Part shown: positions 20,958 to 29,146 of the stretch, piece by piece
How the letters are laid out: each line of letters opens with the position of its first letter
How positions within the stretch are numbered: position 1 is the first letter of the stretch
NCBI RefSeq assembly: GCF_003952225.1
Contig: NZ_CP034437.1
Coordinates: 1,097,501-1,161,500 of the forward strand
DNA: 64,000 nucleotides
Direction: 5' to 3'
Source: Paenibacillus albus
GTDB taxonomy: Bacteria; Bacillota; Bacilli; Paenibacillales; Paenibacillaceae
Notes under the pieces: generated by a model
What the model was told of the DNA's origin: nothing
Databases searched by the model: none
The model's input: only the letters and a program-made list of their open reading frames with translations
Made by a program: the position numbers and the translations under genes

Positions 20958-21905
20958 GTGTACAAAGCAATTATTATCGGAACAGGTCCTGCGGGACTAA
21001 CAGCTGCGATTTACTTGGCACGTGCGAATATGAATCCACTTGTAATCGAAGGACCAGAGCCAGGCGGTCAATTGACTACGACGACAGAGGTCGAGAACTT
21101 CCCTGGTTTCCCTGATGGCATTATGGGCCCGGATCTGATGGCTAATATGCGCAAGCAAGCAGAGCGTTTCGGCGCGGAATTCCGTACTGGCTGGGTCAAC
21201 TCGGTCGATACGTCGAAGCGTCCGTTCACGCTTCAAGTTGAAGGGCAAGGCGAGCTGCAAGCCGAGTCGTTGATTATCTCGACTGGCGCATCCGCGAAAT
21301 ACCTCGGCATTGCGAACGAGCGTGAGAACGTGGGCAAAGGCGTCAGCACTTGCGCAACTTGCGACGGCTTCTTCTTCCGCGGCAAGAAAATCATCGTTGT
21401 CGGCGGCGGAGACTCCGCAATGGAAGAAGCAAACTTCCTGACTCGCTTCGCTTCGGAGGTTGTGCTTGTACATCGCCGTCCGGAGATGCGCGCTTCGAAG
21501 ATCATGCAGGACCGTGCGCGCGAGAACAGCAAGATCAGCTGGGCGCTGGACCGTACGCCGCTTGAAGTCGTAGCAACCGGCATGGGCGTAACTGGCCTTA
21601 AGGTGCGTAATAATGCAACGGGTGAAGAAGAAGTGATCGAGACGAACGGCATCTTCGTGGCCATCGGCCACACGCCGAACACGAAGTTCCTCGGCGGTCA
21701 GCTGAATACGGACGAGACAGGCTATCTGCTTGTGAAGCCAGGTACATCGGAGACGAACATTCCAGGCATCTTCGCTTGCGGCGACGTCCAGGACAACAAG
21801 TATCGCCAAGCTATTACAGCGGCGGGCAGCGGCTGTATGGCTGCACTTGATTGTGAGAAGTACCTCGAAGGACACGCAGTTCACGACTGGAGCCAAACGG
21901 TCTAA
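20958..21905 (+). CDS. trxB: Thioredoxin-disulfide reductase
   Basis: NADPH-dependent flavoenzyme that reduces thioredoxin. The 315 residues have the FAD site IIGTGPAGLTAAIYLARA (~6-23), the redox pair Cys132-Ala-Thr-Cys135-Asp, the NADPH site VVGGGDSAMEEA (~145), and the second FAD block GIFACGDVQDNKYRQAITAAGSG near the end. GTG at 20958 follows AGGAGG. Gene order matches B. subtilis. Confidence 0.97.
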   Translation: MYKAIIIGTGPAGLTAAIYLARANMNPLVIEGPEPGGQLTTTTEVENFPGFPDGIMGPDLMANMRKQAERFGAEFRTGWVNSVDTSKRPFTLQVEGQGELQAESLIISTGASAKYLGIANERENVGKGVSTCATCDGFFFRGKKIIVVGGGDSAMEEANFLTRFASEVVLVHRRPEMRASKIMQDRARENSKISWALDRTPLEVVATGMGVTGLKVRNNATGEEEVIETNGIFVAIGHTPNTKFLGGQLNTDETGYLLVKPGTSETNIPGIFACGDVQDNKYRQAITAAGSGCMAALDCEKYLEGHAVHDWSQTV

Positions 21906-21952
21906 CAAGACCTTCAAAAAACGCGGTTCATTTATAGTTAACACCGCATGGA

Positions 21953-22033
21953 TGACGCTGCCCGTAATGCACGGACAGCGTCACTTCATGTAATAGCAGC
22001 AAGCCTTGCAGCCTATCGTTATAGAGGCTTTTT
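21953..22033 (+). terminator. Hairpins between trxB and glk
   Basis: Stem TGACGCTGCCCGT/ACGGACAGCGTCA with a 5-base loop (21953-21983), then AAGCCT...AGGCTT followed by five Ts (22001-22033). The second is the likely terminator. Confidence 0.65.
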
Positions 22034-22062
22034 CGCTGAAGTTGGTTAAGGGTTGTTTGTCC

Positions 22063-22091
22063 TTGACCAGTTGGAAGCGTTCGCTTATAGT
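22063..22091 (+). promoter_or_regulatory. Predicted glk promoter with a cre (CcpA) site in its spacer
   Basis: -35 TTGACC (22063-22068), a 17-base spacer, -10 TATAGT (22086-22091). The spacer contains TTGGAAGCGTTCGCT (22071-22085), which matches the known cre consensus WTGNAANCGNWNNCW at every fixed position. A cre between -35 and -10 predicts CcpA repression by steric block; that is inference. Confidence 0.75.
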
Positions 22092-22153
22092 TTTAGTTGC
22101 AAGCAATTGAACGAAAGAAATACTAACTCCCTATATTATAGAGGTGGCCTATT

Positions 22154-23104
22154 ATGTCAGAGAAAATTGTCGTTGGTGTAGATATCGGCGGTACTGCGAT
22201 TAAAGTTGGAATTTGCAGCATGGAGGGCGAATTGCTGCATACATTTGAAGGACCGACAGAAGTTGAGAAGGGCTCTGACGTTGTTTGCGATAACATCGCA
22301 AAATACGCGAAGCAGATCGTAGAAGAGTCTCCTTTCACTTGGGAGCAAGTTGAAGGCGTAGGCATTGGCATCGCTGGTTTCTTGGACATCGCGAACGGTA
22401 TCGTTAAGCAATCGGTTAACCTGTTCTTCGACAATGTGCCGCTGAAGGCCATTCTTGAAGAGAAGCTCAGCAAGAGAGTGCTAGTCAACAATGACGCGAA
22501 CGTAGCGGCACTTGGCGAAGCATGGGCTGGCGCAGGCCGCGGCATCAATGATTGCGTATGCTACACGCTTGGTACAGGCGTTGGCGGCGGCGTTATCATC
22601 AACGGCAAAATCGTAGAAGGCTTCGCTGGCATGGCTGGCGAGCTTGGACATATGGTAACAGTTCCTGATTTGGAAGCTATTCAATGTAACTGCGGCCAAA
22701 TGGGCTGCCTCGAGACGGTATCGTCGGCAACAGGCATTATTCGTATGGCGAAAGATGCTGTTGCACGCGGCGACCGTACATCGCTGACGTTCGTAGAAGA
22801 CATTATGGCGAAGGACGTTATCGATGCGGCAAAAGCTGGCGACGAAGTTGCAGCGCGCATCGTAACACGTGCTGCATTCTACTTGGGCAAATCACTAGGT
22901 ACGATGGCGGTAGTTCTGAACCCGCAGCGTTTCATCATCGGCGGCGGCGTATCCAAAGCAGGAGAATTCCTGTTTGAGCAAATCCGCGAAGCATTCAAAA
23001 AATCGGCTCCAGCAATGGCGCAAGAGGGCGTTGAAATCGTCCCTGCAATTCTCGGCAATGATGCCGGTGTTGTTGGCGCAGCTGGCCTTATTATTCGTTC
23101 ATAG
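22154..23104 (+). CDS. glk: ROK-family glucokinase
   Basis: Phosphorylates glucose with ATP in the cytoplasm, feeding glycolysis. The 316 residues have the phosphate-1 loop VGVDIGGTAIKVG, the sugar-binding NNDANVAALGEAWAGAG (~112) and AGELGHM, and the ROK zinc motif CNCGQMGCLETVSS (~175). GAGGTGG precedes the ATG. The spacer to trxB holds a terminator and then a cre-bearing promoter, so catabolite control is likely. Confidence 0.94.
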   Translation: MSEKIVVGVDIGGTAIKVGICSMEGELLHTFEGPTEVEKGSDVVCDNIAKYAKQIVEESPFTWEQVEGVGIGIAGFLDIANGIVKQSVNLFFDNVPLKAILEEKLSKRVLVNNDANVAALGEAWAGAGRGINDCVCYTLGTGVGGGVIINGKIVEGFAGMAGELGHMVTVPDLEAIQCNCGQMGCLETVSSATGIIRMAKDAVARGDRTSLTFVEDIMAKDVIDAAKAGDEVAARIVTRAAFYLGKSLGTMAVVLNPQRFIIGGGVSKAGEFLFEQIREAFKKSAPAMAQEGVEIVPAILGNDAGVVGAAGLIIRS

Positions 23105-23135
23105 ATGAATGGTTGCTGGTAGGGAGGGATTGACG

Positions 23136-24023
23136 ATGGACGTGGGAACAGCGATGGCAAGGCTGGTCATTATTACAGGCATGTCCGGAGCGGGCAAGAC
23201 GATTGCAGTACAGAGCCTAGAGGATCTCGGTTTCTTCTGCGTCGATAATTTGCCTCCGGTGCTTATACCGAAATTTGCCGAGCTGATTGAGCAGTCGAAT
23301 GGCAAAATCGGCAAAGTAGCGCTCGTAATCGACCTGCGTGGGCGCGAGTTTTTCACCGCATTGTCGGAGTCTCTAGCCTATGTGAAAGAGCATTATACGA
23401 TAGGGTACGAAATTCTGTTCCTCGATGCAACGGACGGCGTGCTCGTTCAGCGCTACAAGGAAAGCCGTCGCATGCATCCGTTGGCGGCGGAAGGGCTGCC
23501 GCTTGAAGGCATTAAGCTGGAACGGCGCTTGCTCGAGGACTTGAAGGGCTGGGCGACGCAGGTTATTGATACCAGTAGCCTGAAGCCGGCGCAGCTCAAG
23601 GAACGAATCATAGCGCGTTTCACCAATTCCGATGTGAGCAAGATATCGGTTAATGTCATTTCATTCGGTTTTAAATACGGCATTCCAATTGATGCCGATT
23701 TGATTTATGATGTTAGATTCCTGCCTAATCCTCATTATATTGATCATCTTAGACCGAACACAGGGCAAGATGCCGAAGTGTACGAGTATGTCATGAAATG
23801 GCCGGAGACGCAGACCTTTCTGACAAAGCTGCTCGATATGCTTCAGTTTCTTATTCCGCTGTATCACAAAGAGGGCAAGAGCCAAGTCGTTATCGGCATT
23901 GGCTGCACCGGCGGTAAGCACCGTTCGGTTGCGATTGCCGAATATTTAGGCCGTATCCTTGGAAGCAGCGATACGGAGCTCGTTCGTGTCAGCCATCGAG
24001 ATTCAGAGCGTGATCGGAGCTGA
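23136..24023 (+). CDS. rapZ: RapZ/YvcJ-family nucleotide-binding protein
   Basis: P-loop protein of 295 residues. Relatives bind nucleotide and RNA (RapZ of E. coli) or affect competence (YvcJ of B. subtilis). Walker [11 protein letters not shown] lies near residue 13. The C-terminal domain has [19 protein letters not shown] and [20 protein letters not shown] 23136 is preferred over ATG 23109 because AGGGAGGG sits just before it and the fold begins soon after. The order rapZ-yvcK-whiA-HPr is conserved in Firmicutes and implies a common operon. Confidence 0.92.
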   Translation: MDVGTAMARLVIITGMSGAGKTIAVQSLEDLGFFCVDNLPPVLIPKFAELIEQSNGKIGKVALVIDLRGREFFTALSESLAYVKEHYTIGYEILFLDATDGVLVQRYKESRRMHPLAAEGLPLEGIKLERRLLEDLKGWATQVIDTSSLKPAQLKERIIARFTNSDVSKISVNVISFGFKYGIPIDADLIYDVRFLPNPHYIDHLRPNTGQDAEVYEYVMKWPETQTFLTKLLDMLQFLIPLYHKEGKSQVVIGIGCTGGKHRSVAIAEYLGRILGSSDTELVRVSHRDSERDRS

Positions 24024-24030
24024 GGCGTAA

Positions 24031-25014
24031 ATGAAAGAACGTCGTAAGGAACAATTGCCCCGTATCGTCGTCATTGGCGGCGGTACGGGTCTTTCCGTCA
24101 TGTTGCGCGGTTTGAAAGAGAAGCCTCTCGACATTACGGCCATTGTTACGGTGGCGGATGACGGAGGAAGCTCCGGCATTCTGCGTAACGAGCTGCAGAT
24201 GCCGCCTCCAGGCGATATTCGCAATGTGCTCATTGCGCTTGCGGATGTAGAGCCGCTGCTCTCAGATATGCTGCAATATCGGTTCAACTCAGGCACAGGT
24301 CTTGCAGGCCACAGCCTGGGCAATTTGATGCTTGCGGCAATGACGGACATTTCGGGTGATTTCGTCTCCGGCGTACGAATGTTAAGCAAAGTATTGGCGG
24401 TACGCGGGCGTGTGCTCCCGGCTGCCGGGGAAGCGATTGTGCTTAAAGCGGAAACCGTAGACGGCATGATTATTACCGGAGAATCGAGTATTCCGAAGGC
24501 AGGCAAAGCAATCAAGCGGGTCTTCATTGAGCCGCCGGATGTGGAGCCTCTGGAGGAAGCGGTTGAGGCCATTAAGCAGGCCGACGCCATTCTGATTGGA
24601 CCAGGCAGCTTGTACACCAGCATCATTCCTAACTTGCTCGTGCCGAAGCTGGCGGAGAGCATCGTGGACTCGAATGCTGTCAAGATGTTCGTCTGCAACG
24701 TGATGACACAGCCAGGCGAAACGGACAATTATTCGGTCAGCGATCATCTGGCAGCCGTGCATGCGCATATCGGTCACCATCTGTTTGACTATGTCATTGT
24801 CAACGATGGGGAGATTCCGGAGCAGGTGCAGATGAAGTATGCTGAACGAGGTGCGAAGGCGGTTCATCTCGATTTAGAAGAAGTGAAGCGGCGCGGCTAT
24901 GAAGTGGTCGCTGACCGACTCGTGCTGTTCCGTACGTATCTGCGTCATGATGCGGTACGGCTCAGTCATCATATTTATCAGCTTGTGGAAAGCTGGATGG
25001 AACGAAAGAGGTGA
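24031..25014 (+). CDS. yvcK: YvcK/CofD-like UDP-sugar-binding protein
   Basis: A 327-residue protein needed in B. subtilis for growth on gluconeogenic carbon sources and for cell shape; it binds UDP-sugars. It belongs to the CofD fold but is not a cofactor F420 enzyme here. Motifs are IGGGTGLSVMLRGLK (~12), TVADDGGSSGILRNEL (~43), PPGDIRNVLIAL (~61), and AILIGPGSLYTSIIPNLLV (~188). Seven bases separate it from rapZ and six from whiA. Confidence 0.94.
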   Translation: MKERRKEQLPRIVVIGGGTGLSVMLRGLKEKPLDITAIVTVADDGGSSGILRNELQMPPPGDIRNVLIALADVEPLLSDMLQYRFNSGTGLAGHSLGNLMLAAMTDISGDFVSGVRMLSKVLAVRGRVLPAAGEAIVLKAETVDGMIITGESSIPKAGKAIKRVFIEPPDVEPLEEAVEAIKQADAILIGPGSLYTSIIPNLLVPKLAESIVDSNAVKMFVCNVMTQPGETDNYSVSDHLAAVHAHIGHHLFDYVIVNDGEIPEQVQMKYAERGAKAVHLDLEEVKRRGYEVVADRLVLFRTYLRHDAVRLSHHIYQLVESWMERKR

Positions 25015-25020
25015 GTTACA

Positions 25021-25962
25021 TTGTCTTTTGCGGGACAAACCAAAAAAGAATTGACGCTCATCGAAGCGGATCCGTGCTGCGAGAAAGCGGAACTATCGGC
25101 GCTCATCCGAATGAACGGCTCGGTTTCAATATCCAGTCGTAAAATCATCCTCGATATTTCAACCGAGAATGCCGCGATTGCACGTCGAATCTATTCCCTC
25201 ATCAAGAAGCAGTATGCCGTGCATACGGAGCTGCTCGTGCGTAAGAAGATGAGGCTAAAGAAGAACAACGTCTATATCGTGCGGATTCCGACGAGGGTGC
25301 AGGAGATACTGAGTGATCTTAAGATTGTTTCCGAAGGCTTCATGTTCAATCAAGGCATCGACAAAGAGATCATTCGCAAGTCCTGCTGCAAACGCTCGTA
25401 TTTGCGCGGCGCGTTTCTGGCGGGCGGTTCAGTGAACAATCCGGAAGGGTCATCCTACCACCTTGAAATTGCGACCATGTATGAAGAACACTGTAAGGCG
25501 CTTGTAGAACTGGCGAACAAGTTCGACTTGAACGCCCGCTGCATCGAGCGGAAGAAGGGGTTCATCTTCTACATGAAAGAGGGCGAGAAAATAATCGAGC
25601 TCCTCAGCATCATCGGCGCGCATCAAGCGCTATTCAAGTTCGAGGATGTCCGCATTATGCGGGATATGCGCAACTCCGTGAACCGAATTGTCAATTGTGA
25701 GACGGCCAATCTGAATAAGACGATTGGTGCAGCAGTACGGCAGATTGATAATATTAAGCTGCTTGAACGCGAGGTTGGTCTGAGCACTTTGCCGGATAAA
25801 CTTCGGGAAGTGGCCCAAGTACGGCTGACGCACCCTGACCTGAATTTGACGGAAGTCGGCGAAATGCTTAGCGGTAAAGTGAGCAAGTCCGGTGTTAATC
25901 ACCGATTGCGCAAAATCGATGAGCTTGCCGAAAAAATAAGGAACGGTGTAGCGGAAGGCTAG
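25021..25962 (+). CDS. whiA: DNA-binding protein WhiA
   Basis: Conserved Gram-positive DNA-binding protein linked to cell division and chromosome segregation. The 313 residues have a LAGLIDADG-homing-endonuclease-like N-terminal domain ([20 protein letters not shown], ~119) and a C-terminal HTH ([20 protein letters not shown], then [15 protein letters not shown]). The endonuclease catalytic acidic residues are not expected to be retained in this family. TTG at 25021 is the start, with AGAGGTGA upstream. Confidence 0.95.
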   Translation: MSFAGQTKKELTLIEADPCCEKAELSALIRMNGSVSISSRKIILDISTENAAIARRIYSLIKKQYAVHTELLVRKKMRLKKNNVYIVRIPTRVQEILSDLKIVSEGFMFNQGIDKEIIRKSCCKRSYLRGAFLAGGSVNNPEGSSYHLEIATMYEEHCKALVELANKFDLNARCIERKKGFIFYMKEGEKIIELLSIIGAHQALFKFEDVRIMRDMRNSVNRIVNCETANLNKTIGAAVRQIDNIKLLEREVGLSTLPDKLREVAQVRLTHPDLNLTEVGEMLSGKVSKSGVNHRLRKIDELAEKIRNGVAEG

Positions 25963-26050
25963 TGTACATTTCATAAAAGTGCTATAATGGTGAGTAAGCG
26001 TAAACAGCTGTCGGTATTTTCTGGTGGCAAAAGCTTACGTTTCGCGATGG

Positions 26051-26096
26051 ACATTATAGGAATTCATACAGACGCAGCATATAAATTCTATAATGT
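26051..26096 (+). promoter_or_regulatory. Leader hairpin upstream of the HPr-type gene
   Basis: ACATTATAGGAATT (26051-26064) can pair with AATTCTATAATGT (26084-26096), a 13-bp stem with one bulged G and a loop of about 19. A separate TATAAT at 25983 may be the promoter -10. The stem contains its own TATAAT, so an operator or promoter role is also possible. Confidence 0.4.
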
Positions 26097-26159
26097 ATAA
26101 ATAATGTTTGTAAGTTTCTCAATCGTTGGATTGAATTTCGTATAGGGGGTAAGGTTTCC

Positions 26160-26429
26160 ATGACAAGACACCCGGTTGTCGTTCGACTGAAAACGGGTCT
26201 TCATGCAAGACCAGCCGCACTTTTTGTTCAGGAAGCGAACAAGTTTTCTTCTGAGGTGTTCGTAGAGAAAGATGATAAAAAAGTGAATGCTAAATCGATT
26301 ATGGGTATTATGAGCCTTGCAATCAGCTCCGGTACCGAGGTTACGATTAGTGCCGAGGGTTCGGACGCCGATCAGGCTGTAACCGCTTTAGTCAATTTGG
26401 TAAGCAAGGAAGAATTAGAAAACCAATAA
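26160..26429 (+). CDS. HPr-family phosphocarrier protein at the crh locus
   Basis: Small cytoplasmic protein of 89 residues. It sits after whiA, where B. subtilis has crh, whose residue 15 is Gln. Here the motif is GLHARPAA with His15, so it could accept phosphate from PTS enzyme I as HPr does. Ser46 in KSIMGIMS is the HprK site. It may therefore be HPr itself or a Crh-position protein that keeps PTS ability; a search for a second ptsH would decide. AGGGGG and AAGG precede the ATG. It probably acts with HprK and CcpA. Confidence 0.9.
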   Translation: MTRHPVVVRLKTGLHARPAALFVQEANKFSSEVFVEKDDKKVNAKSIMGIMSLAISSGTEVTISAEGSDADQAVTALVNLVSKEELENQ

Positions 26430-26450
26430 GATCGGCAAACGATCACTTTG

Positions 26451-26476
26451 AAGGAGCTCCCTTGCGGGGGTTTTTT
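26451..26476 (+). terminator. Terminator after the HPr-type gene
   Basis: Stem CTCCC/GGGGG with loop TTGC, then six Ts. Confidence 0.75.
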
Positions 26477-26575
26477 CTATTTTCGGAACATATTTCCGTA
26501 CGGACCGCAACAATGTTTTACCTCGCAGCGTCTGAATAGATAGAATCGCATTTAAGATGAAAAGGGGCGGGTAAA

Positions 26576-27349
26576 ATGATGTGGAATCGGAAATGGGTGC
26601 TTGTGCCTGTACTGGCATTGGCAGTGGGGGTTGGAACGGTGTTTGGAGCGGCGGGTCATAACGGCAATGAGGTATACGCGGTCGATAACAGCGCAATTGT
26701 ACAGAAGAGCACGATTACGGTTGCGGGTTCAGGCAAGCTTCAAGTTACGCCTGACGTTGCTTATGTAAACGTTGCCGTAGAGTCGCGTGCAACAACAGCG
26801 AAAGACGCGCAAGCGCAGAATGCGAATCAGTTTGCGGGTCTAAAGAAAGTGCTGTTCACGACGTACAAGATGGCAGAGAAGGATGTTAAGACGACAGGCT
26901 TCTACGTTCAACCGGAATACACATACGACCAGAAGACAGGCGAAAGCAAGGTAAAGGGCTATGTAGCAACGCACAGCGTTCAAATTACGACGCGTAACCT
27001 CGATGGCATCGGTCAGCTGCTGGATGCGCTATCCGCATCAGGCGCTAATCGTGTAGATGGCGTGCAGTTTGATACCGAGAAGCAGGATCAATACGAACTT
27101 CAAGCGTTGGATAAGGCAATGGCGAATGCAAGAGCGAAAGCGGATACCCTTGCTAAGGCAGCAGGCAAGCAAGTGAAAGAAGTGATCTCGATTACGCAGA
27201 ACAGCGTGAATTCCGGTCCGATCTACTTCGGCCAAGGCAACATGGCAGCTGCTGACAGCGCAATGTCGAGCGCGAAAGCGCCAACGAGTGTAGAAACAGG
27301 CGTGATTAATGTGACCACTGACATCACGGTCGTGTACGAAATGCAATAA
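26576..27349 (+). CDS. Exported SIMPL-domain (DUF541) protein
   Basis: Probable secreted or membrane-anchored protein of 257 residues, function unknown. The N-terminal ~35 residues form a signal sequence (basic start, then VLVPVLALAVGVGTVFGAAG). The SIMPL domain starts at about ITVAGSGKLQVTPDVAYVNV, with the typical Tyr/Asn-rich strands and the AMANARAKADTLAKAAGK helix near 180. Start at ATG 26576 or 26579. It is bounded by terminators on both sides, so it is probably transcribed alone. Confidence 0.85.
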   Translation: MMWNRKWVLVPVLALAVGVGTVFGAAGHNGNEVYAVDNSAIVQKSTITVAGSGKLQVTPDVAYVNVAVESRATTAKDAQAQNANQFAGLKKVLFTTYKMAEKDVKTTGFYVQPEYTYDQKTGESKVKGYVATHSVQITTRNLDGIGQLLDALSASGANRVDGVQFDTEKQDQYELQALDKAMANARAKADTLAKAAGKQVKEVISITQNSVNSGPIYFGQGNMAAADSAMSSAKAPTSVETGVINVTTDITVVYEMQ

Positions 27350-27361
27350 GGAAGAAACAGA

Positions 27362-27402
27362 AAAGGCAGGCCATTCTCCTTAGAGGAGAGCGGCCTGCCT
27401 TT
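27362..27402. terminator. Bidirectional terminator between the SIMPL gene and the Sda-like gene
   Basis: Stem AAAGGCAGGCC/GGCCTGCCTTT with a nested CTCCTT-AGAGGAG stem. A- and T-rich ends allow use from both strands. Confidence 0.8.
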
Positions 27403-27419
27403 ATTAAGTTGAAATACGC

Positions 27420-27731
27420 TTATGCCAGCGTCCGATGTTCATCGTTGGTGGTTAGGCCTCGCTGCTCGATGGCATGTTCAATTAAGGCAATGAATTCTTC
27501 CGACAAGCGCATGGCAATGGCTTCGTGGTAGACCTCAATGAGATGGGTATCGCTAAGCGGGCGCAGCAGGAGGGACTTGTCCTGTATAGGCAAGAATAGA
27601 TTCTGTGTATCTCCTACTGTGGAATGTGCAAAGCCCGGCTCATAACCCGGTGTGTACTGTGCGTATGCGCTTGTGGCATCGCTTGATCGAATAAAATTTC
27701 GCACGCTTGCGAATGGATTCGTAAGTTTCAT
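27420..27731 (-). CDS. sda: Sda-like sporulation kinase inhibitor with an N-terminal extension
   Basis: Small protein of 103 residues. Its C-terminal ~40 residues, beginning PLSDTHLIEVYHEAIAMRL and followed by EEFIALIEHAIEQRGL, resemble B. subtilis Sda, a helical hairpin of ~46-52 residues that blocks autophosphorylation of sporulation kinase KinA when replication is disturbed. The N-terminal ~60 residues have no counterpart in Sda. No internal ATG, GTG or TTG with a ribosome site begins just before the Sda part, and GGAG lies ten bases before the ATG at 27731, so the long form is annotated. The assignment rests on this short match recalled from memory. Confidence 0.6.
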   Translation of the reverse strand: MKLTNPFASVRNFIRSSDATSAYAQYTPGYEPGFAHSTVGDTQNLFLPIQDKSLLLRPLSDTHLIEVYHEAIAMRLSEEFIALIEHAIEQRGLTTNDEHRTLA

Positions 27732-27922
27732 GCGTGTGCAACTCCGTTATAATAGATTTCTGAGGCATAGCCTAAGGGACGGTGGATATGGAATCATTTA
27801 GTACATAGTAACATGATTTTTATAGCCAGTCCGCACCGATTCAGCGCGTTAAATGACTGTTGACAGAACAATTAATTTATGTTATTTACTAGCAATTGTC
27901 TTAAATATCTTAGTGAACAAAG

Positions 27923-27962
27923 AAAAGAGCGATCATTCCCGGTGAGGGATGACCGCTCTTTT
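27923..27962 (-). terminator. Terminator of clpP
   Basis: Perfect stem AAAAGAGCG/CGCTCTTTT continued by TCATTCCC/AGGGATGA around loop GGTG. The T side for the minus strand is the complement of the A run at 27923. Confidence 0.85.
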
Positions 27963-27999
27963 CACATGGCTTATAGTTAAGCTGGTTATAGCTTATGAA

Positions 28000-28590
28000 T
28001 TACATCTTCTCAATTACTTTATCAACGAGGCCGTACGCAGCAGCTTCAGCAGCTGACATGAAGTAGTCGCGGTCTGTATCGCGTTCGATCTTCTCGAGCG
28101 GTTGACCTGTGTTCGCGGATAGAATTCCGTTCAGCGTATCCCGCGTCTTCAAGATATGCTTCGCACGAATCTCGATGTCACTTGCTTGACCTTGAGCGCC
28201 GCCGAGCGGTTGATGGATCATCACTTCGCTGTTAGGCAGTGCATAGCGTTTGCCCTTCGCACCTGCTGAGAGCAGGAATGCGCCCATCGAAGCGGCCATA
28301 CCAACGCAGATCGTCGAGACTTGCGGCTTAATGAAGTTCATCGTATCAAAAATTGCGAGGCCAGCGGATACCGAACCGCCGGGGCTGTTAATGTAAAGTG
28401 AGATGTCCTTGTCCGGATCGTCGGCTGCTAGGAACAACAGCTGCGCGATAATGGAGTTTGCGACCATATCGTTGACCGGCGTGCCGAGGAAAACAATTCG
28501 ATCCTTTAGCAAACGGGAGTAGATGTCGTAAGCGCGTTCGCCGCGGTTGTTCTGTTCAATAACCATTGGTACGAAATTCATCATTTCCAT
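28000..28590 (-). CDS. clpP: ATP-dependent Clp protease proteolytic subunit
   Basis: Serine protease that forms the tetradecameric barrel used with ClpX or ClpC, including destruction of tmRNA-tagged proteins. The 196 residues have Ser101 in GMAASMGA, His126 in VMIHQPLGG and Asp175 in ERDTDRDYF. The start at 28590 ([13 protein letters not shown]) follows AAGGAGG; an upstream in-frame ATG would add ~26 residues that include the promoter region. A CtsR box overlaps the -35, so it belongs to the class III heat-shock regulon. Confidence 0.97.
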   Translation of the reverse strand: MEMMNFVPMVIEQNNRGERAYDIYSRLLKDRIVFLGTPVNDMVANSIIAQLLFLAADDPDKDISLYINSPGGSVSAGLAIFDTMNFIKPQVSTICVGMAASMGAFLLSAGAKGKRYALPNSEVMIHQPLGGAQGQASDIEIRAKHILKTRDTLNGILSANTGQPLEKIERDTDRDYFMSAAEAAAYGLVDKVIEKM

Positions 28591-28639
28591 CGTAAGACCT
28601 CCTTGGGGAACATGGTTTAAAGTAGTGATTCGTGTAACC

Positions 28640-28679
28640 ATCATAACGGATTGATCAGGAAAAGTCAAAGATGGTCAAA
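28640..28679 (-). promoter_or_regulatory. clpP promoter with a CtsR operator
   Basis: On the minus strand the -35 is TTGACT (complement of 28663-28668) and the -10 is TATGAT (complement of 28640-28645), 17 bases apart. The plus strand reads AGTCAAAGATGGTCAAA (28663-28679), an exact fit to the known CtsR heptad repeat RGTCAAANANRGTCAAA. An extra half site AGTCAAA lies at 28694-28700. CtsR repression with heat-shock induction is expected. Confidence 0.85.
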
Positions 28680-28770
28680 GCATCGCAAAAGTCAGTCAAA
28701 TTCCCTTCAGGCAAGGTTACTTTAGGCCGGAATTGGAGATGCTGTATGAGGTGCAGGGCGGGATATAAAG

Positions 28771-28801
28771 AAAGGACCCTCCGTTTATCGGAAGGTCCTT
28801 T
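28771..28801. terminator. Terminator downstream of tRNA-Arg
   Basis: Stem AAAGGACC-TCCG/CGGA-GGTCCTTT with loop TTTAT and A/T ends on both sides; most likely serves the minus-strand tRNA-Arg gene. Confidence 0.7.
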
Positions 28802-28832
28802 GTTATGGAAGCATATGTTGATGATTTGTAAA

Positions 28833-28907
28833 TGGCGCGCCCGCGAGGAATTGAACCTCGATCTCAGGCTCCGGAGGCCTACGTCATATCCATTGGACCA
28901 CGGGCGC
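28833..28907 (-). tRNA. tRNA-Arg (anticodon CCG)
   Basis: A 75-base cloverleaf on the minus strand with acceptor GCGCCCG paired to CGGGCGC, discriminator G, anticodon loop CTCCGGA and encoded CCA. It stands alone between clpP and cggR. Confidence 0.96.
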
Positions 28908-28991
28908 GTATTGTGACAGCGAAATTAAGTATATGTGATTGCCCCAAGAAAAGCAAGTGCGAGCGAGAAATAAAATTTGCAGAAATCGTGA

Positions 28992-29006
28992 CAGTAAACG
29001 TTTTCA
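28992..29006 (+). promoter_or_regulatory. Possible cre (CcpA) site upstream of cggR
   Basis: CAGTAAACGTTTTCA matches the cre consensus except for one position (A for T at position 2). It lies about 20 bases upstream of the cggR -35, a place more typical of activation than of blocking. Confidence 0.4.
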
Positions 29007-29021
29007 ACGGGCAAAGTGATC

Positions 29022-29050
29022 TTGCCCCTGCCTGCAGTTTGGAGTACAAT
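29022..29050 (+). promoter_or_regulatory. Predicted promoter of the cggR-gapA operon
   Basis: TTGCCC (29022-29027), a 17-base spacer, TACAAT (29045-29050), directly before the CggR operator. Confidence 0.65.
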
Positions 29051-29055
29051 AAGCG

Positions 29056-29092
29056 TGGGACTAAAAAAGTGCAGCCGGGACATAACGCGTCC
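29056..29092 (+). promoter_or_regulatory. CggR operator
   Basis: Two GGGAC blocks 20 bases apart (29057-29061 and 29077-29081), the second in CGGGACATAACGCGTCC. This arrangement mirrors the B. subtilis operator, which I recall ending CGGGACATATAATGTCC. It lies just after the -10, so bound CggR would block transcription; fructose-1,6-bisphosphate relieves it in B. subtilis. Confidence 0.75.
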
Positions 29093-29146
29093 ATGCGCTC
29101 GTCCCATGAATCGCGCTCTACTCGTAACAGGAGTTGATGTTGAAGG

